A stretch of 64,000 nucleotides of DNA from Bradyrhizobium sp. AZCC 2176 (GTDB lineage Bacteria > Pseudomonadota > Alphaproteobacteria > Rhizobiales > Xanthobacteraceae). The notes below the pieces were generated by a model that searched no databases, was not told the origin of the DNA, and saw nothing but the letters and a program-made list of their open reading frames with translations. Of the stretch, positions 1 through 9,059 are shown in pieces. Both the position numbers and the translations under genes were made by a program. The first letter of the stretch is position 1. Each line of letters starts with the position of its first letter. The stretch covers positions 2,480,001 through 2,544,000 of the forward strand of contig NZ_JAZHRX010000001.1 of the NCBI RefSeq assembly GCF_036924645.1, read 5' to 3'.

Positions 1-2
1 TG

Positions 3-1316
3 CCGGGCCTCGCCGCGCGGCGAATCGCGGCCGATATCCTCGACGGCGTACTGCACAAGCATCGCACCCTCGACGATCAGCTCGACGGCGCGGGCGCCCA
101 TCCCGGACTGAAGACGCTGGCCGATCGCGACCGCGCCCTGATGCGGCGCCTGGTGGCGACGATTTTGCGGCGGCTCGGCACGCTCGGGCATTTGTTGTCG
201 CGCCTGCTCGATCGCGGCATCCCGACCGACGCGCCGCGTGCGCAGAGCGCACTTCTGATCGGCGCCGCGCAGATTCTCTGGATGGATGTTCCCGATCATG
301 CAGCCGTCGATCTCTCGGTGCGGCTGGTGCAATCGGACCGCCGCGCGGCGAAATATGCCGGCCTCGTCAACGCGGTGCTGCGCCGCTGCGCCCGCGAGGG
401 GCAGCCGCTGATCGACGAAGTCAAAGCGCAGAACCTGGATATTCCACCGTGGCTGCTGGCGCGCTGGATCGGCGCCTATGGCGAGACCACGGCGCGGCAG
501 ATGGCGCTCGCCATCGGCCACGAACCGTCGCTCGACATCACCGTGAAATCAGACGCAACACAATGGGCGAGCCGCCTGCACGGTGAAACGTTGCCGACCG
601 GCACCGTGCGCACCTTGCTGCAGGGCTCGGTGACCATGCTGCCCGGCTTCACCGAGGGGCAGTGGTGGGTGCAGGACGCCGCCGCCGCGCTGCCCGCGCG
701 CTTGTTCGGCGACGTCAGCGGCAAGGCCATCGCGGACCTCTGCGCAGCTCCGGGCGGCAAGACTGCGCAACTGGCGCAAGCCGGCGCACGCGTCACCGCC
801 GTCGATCGCTCGCCGGCGCGCATGGCGCGGCTGCGCGACAATCTGGCGCGGCTTTCGCTGCAGGCCGACGACGTCGTGACCGATGCCGCCGAGTGGCCCG
901 GTCGCGGCAATGGGAGCTTTGACGGCGTGCTGGTGGACGCGCCCTGCACCTCCACCGGCACCATTCGCCGTCACCCGGACGTGGCCTGGCTGCGTCAGGA
1001 AGCCGACATCGCGGCGCTGTCGGCGTTGCAGAAACGATTGCTGCAACGGGCGGTCGCCCTGCTCAAGCCCGGCGGAACGCTGGTCTATTGCACCTGTTCG
1101 CTGGAGCCGGAGGAAGGCGAGCAGGCGATTGCGGCTCTGCTGGCCACCGAATCGGACGTGCGCCGTGCCCCGATCGAGGTGGGCGAAGTCGCCGGCCTCA
1201 GCGAAATCGTGACCGCAAACGGCGATTTACGGACCCTGCCCTGCCATTTGCCCCATACCGACCCCCGGCTTAGCGGGTTGGATGGATTTTACGCGGCGCG
1301 TCTGGTTAAATTCTGA
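3..1316 (+). CDS. rsmB: RsmB-type 16S rRNA (cytosine-C5) methyltransferase, 5' end cut by window
   Basis: The reading frame is already open at base 3, so the true start lies before the window. The visible N-terminal part resembles the NusB-like RNA-binding domain of RsmB. The C-terminal half is a SAM-dependent methyltransferase: the SAM-binding motif DLCAAPGGKT lies near base 740, the catalytic motif DAPCTSTG near 940 and the second catalytic cysteine motif YCTCSLEPEE near 1088. RsmB methylates C967 of 16S rRNA in E. coli. The heparinase-family gene follows about 120 bases downstream, an arrangement known from Bradyrhizobium. The call is firm for the RsmB/NOP family; the exact target base is inferred from the family. 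Confidence 0.93.
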   Translation, partial: PGLAARRIAADILDGVLHKHRTLDDQLDGAGAHPGLKTLADRDRALMRRLVATILRRLGTLGHLLSRLLDRGIPTDAPRAQSALLIGAAQILWMDVPDHAAVDLSVRLVQSDRRAAKYAGLVNAVLRRCAREGQPLIDEVKAQNLDIPPWLLARWIGAYGETTARQMALAIGHEPSLDITVKSDATQWASRLHGETLPTGTVRTLLQGSVTMLPGFTEGQWWVQDAAAALPARLFGDVSGKAIADLCAAPGGKTAQLAQAGARVTAVDRSPARMARLRDNLARLSLQADDVVTDAAEWPGRGNGSFDGVLVDAPCTSTGTIRRHPDVAWLRQEADIAALSALQKRLLQRAVALLKPGGTLVYCTCSLEPEEGEQAIAALLATESDVRRAPIEVGEVAGLSEIVTANGDLRTLPCHLPHTDPRLSGLDGFYAARLVKF

Positions 1317-1439
1317 TTTTAAACTGGAATTTCCTCGCCCTCGGGGGTGATTCGCCGGTTTTCAAGATGGTGTCATCCCGGCGTTTCCGGATTAAAAGGA
1401 TTCGCCAGAATACCCCTCCCTCCCTAAGCAAGGCACGGC

Positions 1440-3194
1440 GTGTCGGTCGCTCAACGCAGACGCATCTCGACGCTTATCATGAGCCGCTCGGCGCGGACCG
1501 TGATCGCGCGCGCGACCGGCGCGACGGTGGCGGTGTCGCGGCTATGGCCGGGCCGCGCCGACCGGCTGATCATCGCGCCGCATGACCTGCGTACCGCCGA
1601 CGCCACCCGCGCCGCCGAGATCTATGCCGGCCGCTTCGTGTTCGCCGGCAAGATCGTGACCTGCCACGGCCGTTCGATCTTCGATCTCGAACCGCCATCG
1701 GAAGATTGGGAAGTCGCCCTGCTCGGCTTCGGCTGGCTGCGGCATCTTCGCGCCGCCGACACCGCGCTGACCCGCGCCAATGCCCGCTCGCTGGTCGACG
1801 ACTGGATCTCGAATCCGGCGCGCAAGCGGCCGCTCGAACGCCGCCCCGACGTGCTGGCGCGCCGCGTGATCTCGCTGTTGTCGCAGGCCCCGCTGGTGCT
1901 CGGCGATACCGACGGAAAGTTCTATCGCAAATATCTGCGCGGGCTGACCCGCGAGATCCGCTATCTGCGCTACGCGATGCTCGACATCGCCGACGGCGTG
2001 CCGCGGCTGCAGGTCCTGATCGCGCTTTGTTATGCCTCGCTGTGCCTGGCCAACCAGGCGCGTCACATCCGTTCCGCCACGCGACGGCTTTCCGACGAAT
2101 TGCAGCGGCAGATCATGCCCGACGGCGGGCACATCTCGCGCAATCCCGGCGCGCTGGTCGAACTGCTCAGCGACCTGCTGCCGCTGCGGCAGACATTTGC
2201 GGCCCGCAACATTGCGCCGCCGCCGGCGCTCTTGAATGCGATCGACCGCATGATGCCGATGCTGCGCTTCTTCCGTCACGGCGACGGCAGCTTTGCGCTG
2301 TTCAACGGCATGAGCAACGCACCCTCGGACCTGGTGGCGACCCTGCTCGCCTATGACGACACCCACGGCGTGCCGATGGCGAACATGCCGCATACCGGCT
2401 TCCAGCGCCTCGATGCCGGCACGACCACCGTCATCATGGATACCGGCCCGCCACCGCCGCCGAATGTCAGCCAGGAAGCGCATGCCGGCTGCCTCTCGTT
2501 CGAATTGTCGTCCGGGCCGAGCCGGATCGTCGTCAATTGCGGCATGCCCTCGACCGGCCGCGACAATTGGCGCACTTTTGCGCGCAGCACCGTGGCGCAT
2601 TCGACCCTGACCTATCACGACACTTCCTCGTGTCAGTTCGTCGAACTGTCGGCCGTGAAACGCCTGCTGCAGGGCGCGCCCGTCGTCAGCGGCCCAGCGA
2701 ACGTGGAAAGCTACCGTGAGGTTGTGGCGGACGGCGATCTCCTGACCACCTCGCATGACGGATATCTTGCAAAATTTGGCGTCATGCATCGCCGGGTGCT
2801 GATGATCTCCCCCGACGGCGCGCGCCTCGACGGCGAGGATACCGTGTCGCCGGCGCCGGGGGCGCGCATCAAAGGCGCCGAGACCGATTTTGCCCTGCGC
2901 TTTCATCTGCATCCCGCGGTGAAGGCAAGCCGCCTCAGCGATGCGCGCGGCGTTATGCTGGTATTGCCCAACCGCGACGTCTGGACCTTCGAGGCGCTCG
3001 ACGACAAGGTCGACCTCGAGGACAGCGTGTTTCTGGCCGGCAATGACGGCCCCCGCCGTACCGCCCAGATCGTGATCCGGCAGGATTCCCGGCACGCCTC
3101 CTCGGTCCGCTGGAGCTTTGTCCGCTCGACGACGACGGCTGCGGCCACGAGCGCCCGGCGCAATGCGCGGCGCGAACCGGAACTGCCGCTTTAG
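1440..3194 (+). CDS. heparinase II/III family protein
   Basis: This 584-residue protein starts at a GTG (1440) with a modest purine-rich stretch (AAGG) just upstream. The N-terminal half is an alpha-helical toroid-like region rich in Arg and Leu, and the C-terminal half (from about residue 320) matches the heparinase II/III-like beta-sandwich, with stretches such as NCGMPSTGRDNWRTFARSTVAHSTLTYHDTSSC shortened here to its key features: a conserved Asn-Cys-Gly and a His-Ser-Thr run. No signal peptide is obvious. Family members are polysaccharide lyases, but many alphaproteobacterial members next to rsmB and purH have no known substrate. An in-frame ATG at 1479 is a possible alternative start. 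Confidence 0.85.
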   Translation: MSVAQRRRISTLIMSRSARTVIARATGATVAVSRLWPGRADRLIIAPHDLRTADATRAAEIYAGRFVFAGKIVTCHGRSIFDLEPPSEDWEVALLGFGWLRHLRAADTALTRANARSLVDDWISNPARKRPLERRPDVLARRVISLLSQAPLVLGDTDGKFYRKYLRGLTREIRYLRYAMLDIADGVPRLQVLIALCYASLCLANQARHIRSATRRLSDELQRQIMPDGGHISRNPGALVELLSDLLPLRQTFAARNIAPPPALLNAIDRMMPMLRFFRHGDGSFALFNGMSNAPSDLVATLLAYDDTHGVPMANMPHTGFQRLDAGTTTVIMDTGPPPPPNVSQEAHAGCLSFELSSGPSRIVVNCGMPSTGRDNWRTFARSTVAHSTLTYHDTSSCQFVELSAVKRLLQGAPVVSGPANVESYREVVADGDLLTTSHDGYLAKFGVMHRRVLMISPDGARLDGEDTVSPAPGARIKGAETDFALRFHLHPAVKASRLSDARGVMLVLPNRDVWTFEALDDKVDLEDSVFLAGNDGPRRTAQIVIRQDSRHASSVRWSFVRSTTTAAATSARRNARREPELPL

Positions 3195-3222
3195 GTCGTA
3201 TTCGCGGCAGGCTTTCGATGGC

Positions 3223-3256
3223 CTTGCTTGACGCAAGTAAGCTATTTGCTTACAGT
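3223..3256 (+). promoter_or_regulatory. higBA promoter with overlapping inverted repeats
   Basis: A -35-like TTGACG (3228-3233) and a -10-like TACAGT (3251-3256) are 17 bases apart. Two inverted repeats with 5-base spacers overlap them: CTTGC (3223-3227) with GCAAG (3233-3237), and GTAAGC (3237-3242) with GCTTAC (3248-3253). Antitoxins of this class autorepress by binding such palindromes, so this is probably the HigA operator. The predicted transcription start falls at about 3263, on the GTG start codon itself. Confidence 0.6.
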
Positions 3257-3262
3257 GGGGCG

Positions 3263-3540
3263 GTGATAAGAACCTTCAAGAGCAAGGCCCTTTCGGAGTT
3301 GTGGAGCAAGGGCAGGAGTTCGAAGATTGATGCGAAAATGCAGAAGCGCATTTTCGCAAGACTGGACCGTCTCGACGTCGCCCTCCGCGCGGAGGAATGA
3401 ATATCCCCGGCTTCGACTTTCACGGTTTGCACGGCTTTAACCCGAAACGCTATTCGGTCCACGTTAATGGACCGTGGTGCATCACGTTCGAATTCGAAGA
3501 TGGCGACGCCTGCCGAGTCGATTTCGGGGAATATCACTGA
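3263..3540 (+). pseudogene. higB: HigB-type (RelE/ParE superfamily) toxin, split by a single-base frameshift
   Basis: The first half starts at GTG 3263 (VIRTFKSKALSELW...) and ends at TGA 3398-3400. The second half (MNIPGFDFHGLHGFNPKRYS...VDFGEYH, 47 residues) runs from ATG 3397 to TGA 3538-3540 in the +2 frame. Together they give one HigB-like protein of about 92 residues, and adding one A in GAGGAATGAAT would join them. The stop and start overlap as ATGA, so two coupled half-proteins are formally possible, but the halves cut through the toxin fold. The antitoxin gene downstream is intact. Most likely this is an inactivated toxin; a sequencing error in an A run is the alternative. Confidence 0.75.
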
Positions 3541-3550
3541 AGGAACAAAC

Positions 3551-3865
3551 ATGGTCTATGCAGTCAAGCGCAGCAAGAACCGTTGCCCCACCCATCCCGG
3601 TGCGCTACTTCGCGACGACATTATTCCGGCTACCGGCCGGACCAAGGCCGAGATCGCCGGCCTACTCGGAATTTCGCGCCAGCACCTTTACGACATCCTG
3701 GGGGAGCGAAAGCCGGTGTCTCCCGCCATCGCAGTGCGCCTCGGCAAGCTTTTCGGCGACGGCGCGGGAATCTGGACGAGGATGCAGGGCGCCTACGATA
3801 CGTGGCATGCGGAACGGACCGAAGATGTCAGCCACATTCCTACCATCAAGGCTAAAGCCGCCTGA
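3551..3865 (+). CDS. higA: HigA family addiction-module antitoxin
   Basis: This 104-residue protein starts at ATG 3551; AAGGAA (3540-3545), overlapping the last base of the toxin stop, is the ribosome binding site. It contains a Xre-type helix-turn-helix at about residues 35-60 (TKAEIAGLLGISRQHLYDIL), preceded by the typical HPGALLRDDIIP stretch of HigA proteins. It would bind HigB and repress the operon through the palindromes at 3223-3253. It is fully intact although the toxin is broken, which is a common end state of toxin-antitoxin decay. The frame stays open upstream of 3551, but the start chosen agrees with family length and the binding site. Confidence 0.85.
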   Translation: MVYAVKRSKNRCPTHPGALLRDDIIPATGRTKAEIAGLLGISRQHLYDILGERKPVSPAIAVRLGKLFGDGAGIWTRMQGAYDTWHAERTEDVSHIPTIKAKAA

Positions 3866-3867
3866 GA

Positions 3868-3888
3868 CCTGACTTCGGGAAGTGCAGG
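3868..3888 (+). terminator. weak hairpin after higA
   Basis: CCTGACTT (3868-3875) can pair with AAGT plus CAGG (3880-3888, one G bulged) around a CGGG loop. A pyrimidine-rich stretch with TTTT follows about 15 bases later. It sits three bases after the higA stop. It is at best a weak intrinsic terminator. Confidence 0.35.
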
Positions 3889-3984
3889 CTTCCCTCCAAT
3901 TTTCATAGGAAAGGGGTGCCGATCCCGGTTTCTTGACCTTCCAAACCATGCTACCGGGCTGGCCTTAACAGCCAGGAACCAGAT

Positions 3985-5577
3985 ATGACCGACCATCCGC
4001 GCCGTGTAACCCGCGCTTTGTTGTCCGTTTCCGACAAGACCGGCCTGATCGAATTTGCCAAGGCGCTGGTCGGACATGGCGTCGAGCTCGTCTCCACCGG
4101 CGGCACCGCAAAGGCGATCGCCGCGGCCGGGCTGCAGGTCAAGGATGTCTCGGAACTGACGGGCTTTCCGGAAATGATGGACGGCCGGGTCAAGACGCTG
4201 CACCCCAAGGTGCACGGCGGCCTGCTCGCGATCCGCGACAACAAGGAACATGCCGATGCGATGAAGGCGCATGGCATCGCGCCGATCGATCTGCTCGTCG
4301 TCAATCTCTACCCGTTCGAGGCGACCGTCGACAAAGGCGCAGGTTACGAAGACTGCATCGAGAATATCGACATCGGCGGTCCTGCGATGATCCGCGCGGC
4401 CGCGAAAAACCATGACGACGTCGCCGTCGTCGTCGAGCCACAGGACTATCAGGCCGTACTCGACGAGCTCGCCACCAACAACGGCGCAACGACGCTGTCG
4501 CTGCGCCGCCGCCTCGCCGCCAAGGCCTACGCGCGTACCGCCGCCTATGATGCCGCGATCTCGAACTGGTTCGCGCTTCAGCTCAAGGACGACGCGCCGG
4601 ATTTCCGTGCTTTCGGCGGCCGGCTGATCCAATCGCTGCGCTATGGCGAGAACCCGCACCAGAAGGCGGCGTTCTATGCAACGCCCGACAGGCGTCCCGG
4701 CGTAGCCACGGCGCGGCAGTTGCAGGGCAGGGAACTGTCCTACAACAACATCAACGATACCGATGCCGCCTATGAATGCATTGGCGAGTTTGACCCGGCT
4801 CGCACCGCTGCCTGCGCCATCATCAAGCACGCCAATCCCTGCGGCGTCGCCGAAGGCCCTGACCTGGTGAGCGCCTATCGCAAGGCGTTCGCCTGCGACA
4901 CGCAGTCGCCGTATGGCGGCATCATCGCCGTCAATCGGACGCTCGACGCCGAAGCCGCGCGCGTCATCACGGAAATCCTGACCGAAGTGATCATTGCGCC
5001 CGACGCGACGGAAGAAGCCATCGCCATCATCGCGAAGAAGAAGAACCTCCGGCTCCTCCTCGCCGGCAGCCTGCCTGATCCGCGCGCGATGGGCCTGACT
5101 GCGAAAACCGTCGCGGGCGGCCTGCTGGTGCAGAGCCGTGACAACGCCGTTGTCGATGACCTCACGCTCAAGACGGTAACCAAGCGCGCGCCGACCGAGG
5201 CCGAACTGCGCGATCTCAAATTCGCCTTCCGCGTCGCCAAGCACGTCAAGTCCAACACCATCATCTACGCCAAGGATCTCGCCACCGTCGGCATCGGCGC
5301 CGGCCAGATGAGCCGGGTCGATTCCGCGCGCATTGCCGCTCGCAAGGCGCTGGATGCCGCGGCTGATGCGAAACTCGCCGAGCCGCTAACCAGGGGCTCG
5401 GTCGTCGCATCCGATGCGTTCTTTCCCTTCGCCGACGGCATGCTGGCCTGCATCGAGGCCGGTGCCACCGCCGTGATCCAGCCCGGCGGCTCGATCCGCG
5501 ATGACGAAGTCATCAAGGCCGCCGACGAGCACGGCATCGCCATGGTGTTCACCGGGGTGCGGCATTTCAGGCATTGA
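3985..5577 (+). CDS. purH: bifunctional AICAR formyltransferase / IMP cyclohydrolase
   Basis: This 530-residue protein carries out the last two steps of de novo IMP synthesis in the cytoplasm. The N-terminal domain (about 1-195) is the MGS-like IMP cyclohydrolase, with STGGT near residue 36 and [10 protein letters not shown] near 71. The C-terminal AICAR transformylase domain includes the catalytic Lys-His in IKHANPCG and the [11 protein letters not shown] stretch near the C-terminus. Length and motifs are typical and nothing is missing. The gene stands apart from the toxin-antitoxin locus and is followed by a palindromic intergenic repeat. Confidence 0.96.
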   Translation: MTDHPRRVTRALLSVSDKTGLIEFAKALVGHGVELVSTGGTAKAIAAAGLQVKDVSELTGFPEMMDGRVKTLHPKVHGGLLAIRDNKEHADAMKAHGIAPIDLLVVNLYPFEATVDKGAGYEDCIENIDIGGPAMIRAAAKNHDDVAVVVEPQDYQAVLDELATNNGATTLSLRRRLAAKAYARTAAYDAAISNWFALQLKDDAPDFRAFGGRLIQSLRYGENPHQKAAFYATPDRRPGVATARQLQGRELSYNNINDTDAAYECIGEFDPARTAACAIIKHANPCGVAEGPDLVSAYRKAFACDTQSPYGGIIAVNRTLDAEAARVITEILTEVIIAPDATEEAIAIIAKKKNLRLLLAGSLPDPRAMGLTAKTVAGGLLVQSRDNAVVDDLTLKTVTKRAPTEAELRDLKFAFRVAKHVKSNTIIYAKDLATVGIGAGQMSRVDSARIAARKALDAAADAKLAEPLTRGSVVASDAFFPFADGMLACIEAGATAVIQPGGSIRDDEVIKAADEHGIAMVFTGVRHFRH

Positions 5578-5579
5578 TC

Positions 5580-5701
5580 GTCGTCTTCCCTGCGAACGCT
5601 GGGACCCATAAACCGCAGGGCTCGGTTGATCAGAAACAACCGACTGCCGCGTAAAACCGTGAGATCACGCGGTATGGGTCCCTGCGTTCGCAGGGCGACG
5701 C
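5580..5701. repeat. palindromic intergenic repeat, family A, copy 1
   Basis: The ends are inverted copies of each other: TCCCTGCGAACGCTGGGACC (5587-5606) and GGTCCCTGCGTTCGCAGGGC (5677-5696), each itself able to form a small hairpin. Related copies occur at 13229-14851 (interrupted by the IS), 40038-40066 (one end only) and 63000-63113. It lies between convergent genes and may work as a transcript end. Confidence 0.8.
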
Positions 5702-5710
5702 GTTGAGAAC

Positions 5711-7096
5711 TTATTCTCTCACGCGCGTCAGCAGCGCCAACCCCGCCACGAAGAACACCACTAGCAGTGCCATGCCGGCCTTCTGGCTCGCGGTGTAGGC
5801 CGTGATTACCCCGATCAGCAGCGGGCCGATAAACGAGGTGACCTTTCCGGTCAGCGCAAACAAGCCAAAATACTGCGCGATGCGATCTTTCGGCGCGAGG
5901 CGTATCAGAAGCGTGCGTGACGCCGCTTGCAGCGGGCCGCCGGCCGCGCCGATCAGGCATCCGAGCACCAGATAGGCGCGCTCGGCGGCGCCGGAGAACA
6001 GGGCGCCACCGGGCACGGGTGGCGTGACCTTCACGAACAGGACCGAGTCCTTGTCGACCAAGAGGATCGCCCCGAGCGCAAACAGAAGGATCAGCAAGCT
6101 GCCGGCGATGACACGCTTGGGTCCCAGCCTGTCATCGAGCTTGCCGCCAAGCCAGGCGCCAAGGGTGCCGGCGATGGCCAGCAGGATTCCGAACGTGCCG
6201 ATTTGGATCGTATGCCAGCCGAACGTGCCGGCGGCATAGATGCCGCCGAAGGCGAACAGCGACACCAGCCCGTCGGTATAGATCATGTTGGCGAGCAGGA
6301 ATGTCGCCACCGACTTCTGCTGCGGCAATTCGCCGAGCGTCCGCTTGAGCCCGCTCAATCCTTCGCGCAGCGCCTTGCGGATCGGGTGCTTCGCCGGATA
6401 ATCCGGCGTGAACAGGAACATCGGCGTCACGAAGATGATGAACCAGATGCCGGTCAGCGGCCCGGTGATGCGGTCGCCCTGATGACTGACCGGGTCGAGA
6501 CCGAACAGCGGCGCCAGGCCGAAGAGTGTACGGCCGGTGTCGGGGCTGGCCGCGAGGAAGCCGAGCACGAGGATGAGACTGAGGATGCCGCCGATATAGC
6601 CGGTGGCCCATCCGGTGCCGGACAGCCGCCCGATTCGATCCGGCGGCACCAGCGTCGGCATCATCGCGTTGTTGAAGACGGTGGCGAATTCGACGCCGAC
6701 GCTCGCGATCGCGTAGGCCAGCAGCAACGACGGGATGACACTGGGATCACCCGGCTTTCCGAACCACATCAGGCAAGCGCCGATCACAAGCAACGCACCG
6801 AAGCCGGCGATCCACGGCTTGCGGCGGCCGCTGGCATCCGCAATCGCACCCAGCACCGGCGACAGCAGCGCGATCATCAAGCCGGCCGCCGCGGTGGCAA
6901 ATCCCCACAGTGCTTGCCCCTGCGCCGGATCCGGCGCGACGAAACCCGCAAAATAAGGCGCAAACACAAAGGTGGTGATCAACGTGAAATAAGGCTGCGC
7001 GGCCCAATCGAAGAATATCCAACTGATGACGGCGGCGCGGCGCGGATATTCCCGGGGTATCTCGGCGCCGGCGGCCTCGGAAGCGATCACCGTCAT
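5711..7096 (-). CDS. MFS transporter, UMF1-like
   Basis: This 461-residue integral membrane protein has about twelve hydrophobic segments. It begins with the [20 protein letters not shown] stretch characteristic of the UMF1/Atg22-like branch of the major facilitator superfamily. Start ATG 7096 is chosen because GAAGGAA lies about eight bases upstream; an in-frame TTG at 7114 has no better signal. The gene is divergent from gamma-glutamyltransferase, with a 24-base dyad (7164-7187) in the shared upstream region. The substrate cannot be told from sequence; fungal relatives export amino acids from the vacuole, which is only a hint. Confidence 0.85.
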   Translation of the reverse strand: MTVIASEAAGAEIPREYPRRAAVISWIFFDWAAQPYFTLITTFVFAPYFAGFVAPDPAQGQALWGFATAAAGLMIALLSPVLGAIADASGRRKPWIAGFGALLVIGACLMWFGKPGDPSVIPSLLLAYAIASVGVEFATVFNNAMMPTLVPPDRIGRLSGTGWATGYIGGILSLILVLGFLAASPDTGRTLFGLAPLFGLDPVSHQGDRITGPLTGIWFIIFVTPMFLFTPDYPAKHPIRKALREGLSGLKRTLGELPQQKSVATFLLANMIYTDGLVSLFAFGGIYAAGTFGWHTIQIGTFGILLAIAGTLGAWLGGKLDDRLGPKRVIAGSLLILLFALGAILLVDKDSVLFVKVTPPVPGGALFSGAAERAYLVLGCLIGAAGGPLQAASRTLLIRLAPKDRIAQYFGLFALTGKVTSFIGPLLIGVITAYTASQKAGMALLVVFFVAGLALLTRVRE

Positions 7097-7163
7097 GTGA
7101 GGAATTTCCTTCAAAAGTCTGGCGAGGCGTTTTGCCCGTCGAATTCAAACTCATATAGCATGC

Positions 7164-7187
7164 GTTACCGGCGCTTGCGCCGGTAAC
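7164..7187. promoter_or_regulatory. 24-base dyad between divergent MFS and ggt genes
   Basis: Arms GTTACCGGCGC (7164-7174) and GCGCCGGTAAC (7177-7187) are a perfect 11-base inverted repeat separated by TT. It lies 67 bases from the MFS start and 37 bases from the ggt start, so a bound regulator could affect both. No T run follows on either strand, which argues against a terminator. Confidence 0.45.
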
Positions 7188-7224
7188 CGGGGGTCACACA
7201 AACTTCAACTGCGGCGGATTTTCG

Positions 7225-8970
7225 ATGGCGGTCTTTTCAATCCGGTGGCGCCGAGTGGCTGCCACACTGGTACTTGCGTTTGCCTGCGGGGCGACAGCCT
7301 TTGCGCAGGAACGCCGCTTCTACTCGCCCCCCGATCTTTCCTCCGTTCGCGCCGTTGCGGCCGAGCACGGCTTGGTGGTGGCGCAGGAAAAGCTCGCCGC
7401 GCAGGTTGGCGCCGACATCCTGAGGCAGGGCGGCAATGCGGTCGATGCCGCGGTCGGCACCGGCTTTGCGCTCGCCGTCACCTATCCGCGCGCCGGAAAC
7501 ATCGGCGGCGGCGGCTTCATGGTGATTCATTCGGCTGAGCGCAATGAAGACATTGCGATTGATTATCGCGAGACCGCGCCGGCGGCGACCACGCGCGATA
7601 TCTTTCTGGGACCGGACGGCAAGCCGGATGCCGATAGATCGCGCAATTCCGCGCTCGGTATCGGTGTGCCCGGCACCGTCGCCGGATTGGCGCTGGCGCT
7701 CGAAAAATACGGGTCGGGCCGGTTCACGCTGGCGCAAATCCTTAAACCTTCGATCGAGTTGGCGCGGAACGGCTTCGTGGTCGCCGACGACATGGCCGAC
7801 ACGCTGTCGGACATGTATCGCCGGATGTCCCGCTGGCCAAATTCGGCCAAGGCGTTCGCGCGCGACGACGGCACGCCTCTGAAAGAGGGCGACCGGCTGG
7901 TACAGGCCGAGCTCGCGGCAACGCTTTCGGCGATTGCCGATCAGGGTACGGCTGGATTCTATCAAGGGCCGGTCGCCGAAAAGCTCGCAAGGGCCGTCGG
8001 CAATGCCGGCGGCATCATGACGGCAGAAGATTTGAAATCGTATCAGGCCGTGATCCGCAACCCCGTGCGCGGCAGTTATCGCGGATACGACATCGTGTCG
8101 ATGCCGCTGCCCTCGTCCGGCGGCACCGTGCTGCTGGAGACGCTGAACATTCTCGAAGGGTTTCCGATGGCCGAGATGACGCAGGGCGCCGCGCCCTCGC
8201 TGCATGTTATGATCGAGGCGATGAAGCGCGCTTACGCCGATCGCGCGCGCTATCTCGGCGATCCCGCCTTCGTCAACGCGCCGGTCAACGTCCTGCTCAC
8301 CAAGGAATACGCCGCGAGGCTACGCGCCAGCATCAATCTTGATCGCGCGACGCCCGCCGCCGACGTGCTGTCGGTGAGGCCGGCGCGGGAGGGCGCCAAT
8401 ACCACGCATTATTCGATCGTCGATTCCAACGGCAATGCGGTCAGCAACACCTACACGCTGAACTTCCCCTATGGCGTCGGCCTGGTCGCTGACGGAACCG
8501 GCGTGCTGCTCAACAACGAGCTCGACGATTTCACCGCGGCGCCCGGCGCTTCCAACGCCTTCGGGCTCGTCGGCTTCGAGGCCAACCTGCCTGGTCCGGG
8601 GAAACGGCCGCTGTCGTCGATGTCGCCGACTATCGTGCTGAAGGACGGCAAGCCGGTGCTGGTGACGGGTACACCGGGCGGCAGCCGCATCATTTCGGCG
8701 GTGCTCCAGATCGTCGTCGACGTGCTGGATTACAGGATGGATGTCGCCGCCGCGGTGGCCGCGCCGCGCGTGCATCACCAGTGGATGCCGGACGAGGTGC
8801 GGGTTGAACGCGGGTTTCCCGCGGAAACGCTGGACGCGCTGAGGGCCAAAGGCCATCGCGTGATCGAACCGCTCGGCCAGACTTCCGCCAATTCGATCGC
8901 CGTTACGCCCGATGGCCTGCTGGGCGCCCCCGATCCGCGCACCCGCGGCGCAGAAGCGGCTGGGCAGTAA
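7225..8970 (+). CDS. ggt: gamma-glutamyltransferase precursor
   Basis: This 581-residue protein has an N-terminal signal peptide (Arg-rich start, then LVLAFACGATAFAQ, cleavage near residue 27), so it should act in the periplasm. It is made as a proenzyme that cleaves itself: the nucleophilic Thr is expected at residue 393 in the ANTTHYSIVD motif. Further family marks are GGNAVDAAVGTGFAL near residue 72, LLNNELDDF and the TPGGSRII loop. It transfers or hydrolyses the gamma-glutamyl group of glutathione. It is divergent from an MFS transporter. Start ATG 7225 gives a complete signal sequence. Confidence 0.93.
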   Translation: MAVFSIRWRRVAATLVLAFACGATAFAQERRFYSPPDLSSVRAVAAEHGLVVAQEKLAAQVGADILRQGGNAVDAAVGTGFALAVTYPRAGNIGGGGFMVIHSAERNEDIAIDYRETAPAATTRDIFLGPDGKPDADRSRNSALGIGVPGTVAGLALALEKYGSGRFTLAQILKPSIELARNGFVVADDMADTLSDMYRRMSRWPNSAKAFARDDGTPLKEGDRLVQAELAATLSAIADQGTAGFYQGPVAEKLARAVGNAGGIMTAEDLKSYQAVIRNPVRGSYRGYDIVSMPLPSSGGTVLLETLNILEGFPMAEMTQGAAPSLHVMIEAMKRAYADRARYLGDPAFVNAPVNVLLTKEYAARLRASINLDRATPAADVLSVRPAREGANTTHYSIVDSNGNAVSNTYTLNFPYGVGLVADGTGVLLNNELDDFTAAPGASNAFGLVGFEANLPGPGKRPLSSMSPTIVLKDGKPVLVTGTPGGSRIISAVLQIVVDVLDYRMDVAAAVAAPRVHHQWMPDEVRVERGFPAETLDALRAKGHRVIEPLGQTSANSIAVTPDGLLGAPDPRTRGAEAAGQ

Positions 8971-9059
8971 CGATCCGATGCGCGGTTGCCGATTTGCCTG
9001 ATCACGCCATCGGCGTAGGATCGCTCCGCCTCGCATCATTGGCTGGACCGGAGACCCCC

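Noticed and set aside
1542..3236. Open frame of about 560 codons on the minus strand
   Set aside because: It is a shadow of the heparinase-family gene, with no domain and no start signal.
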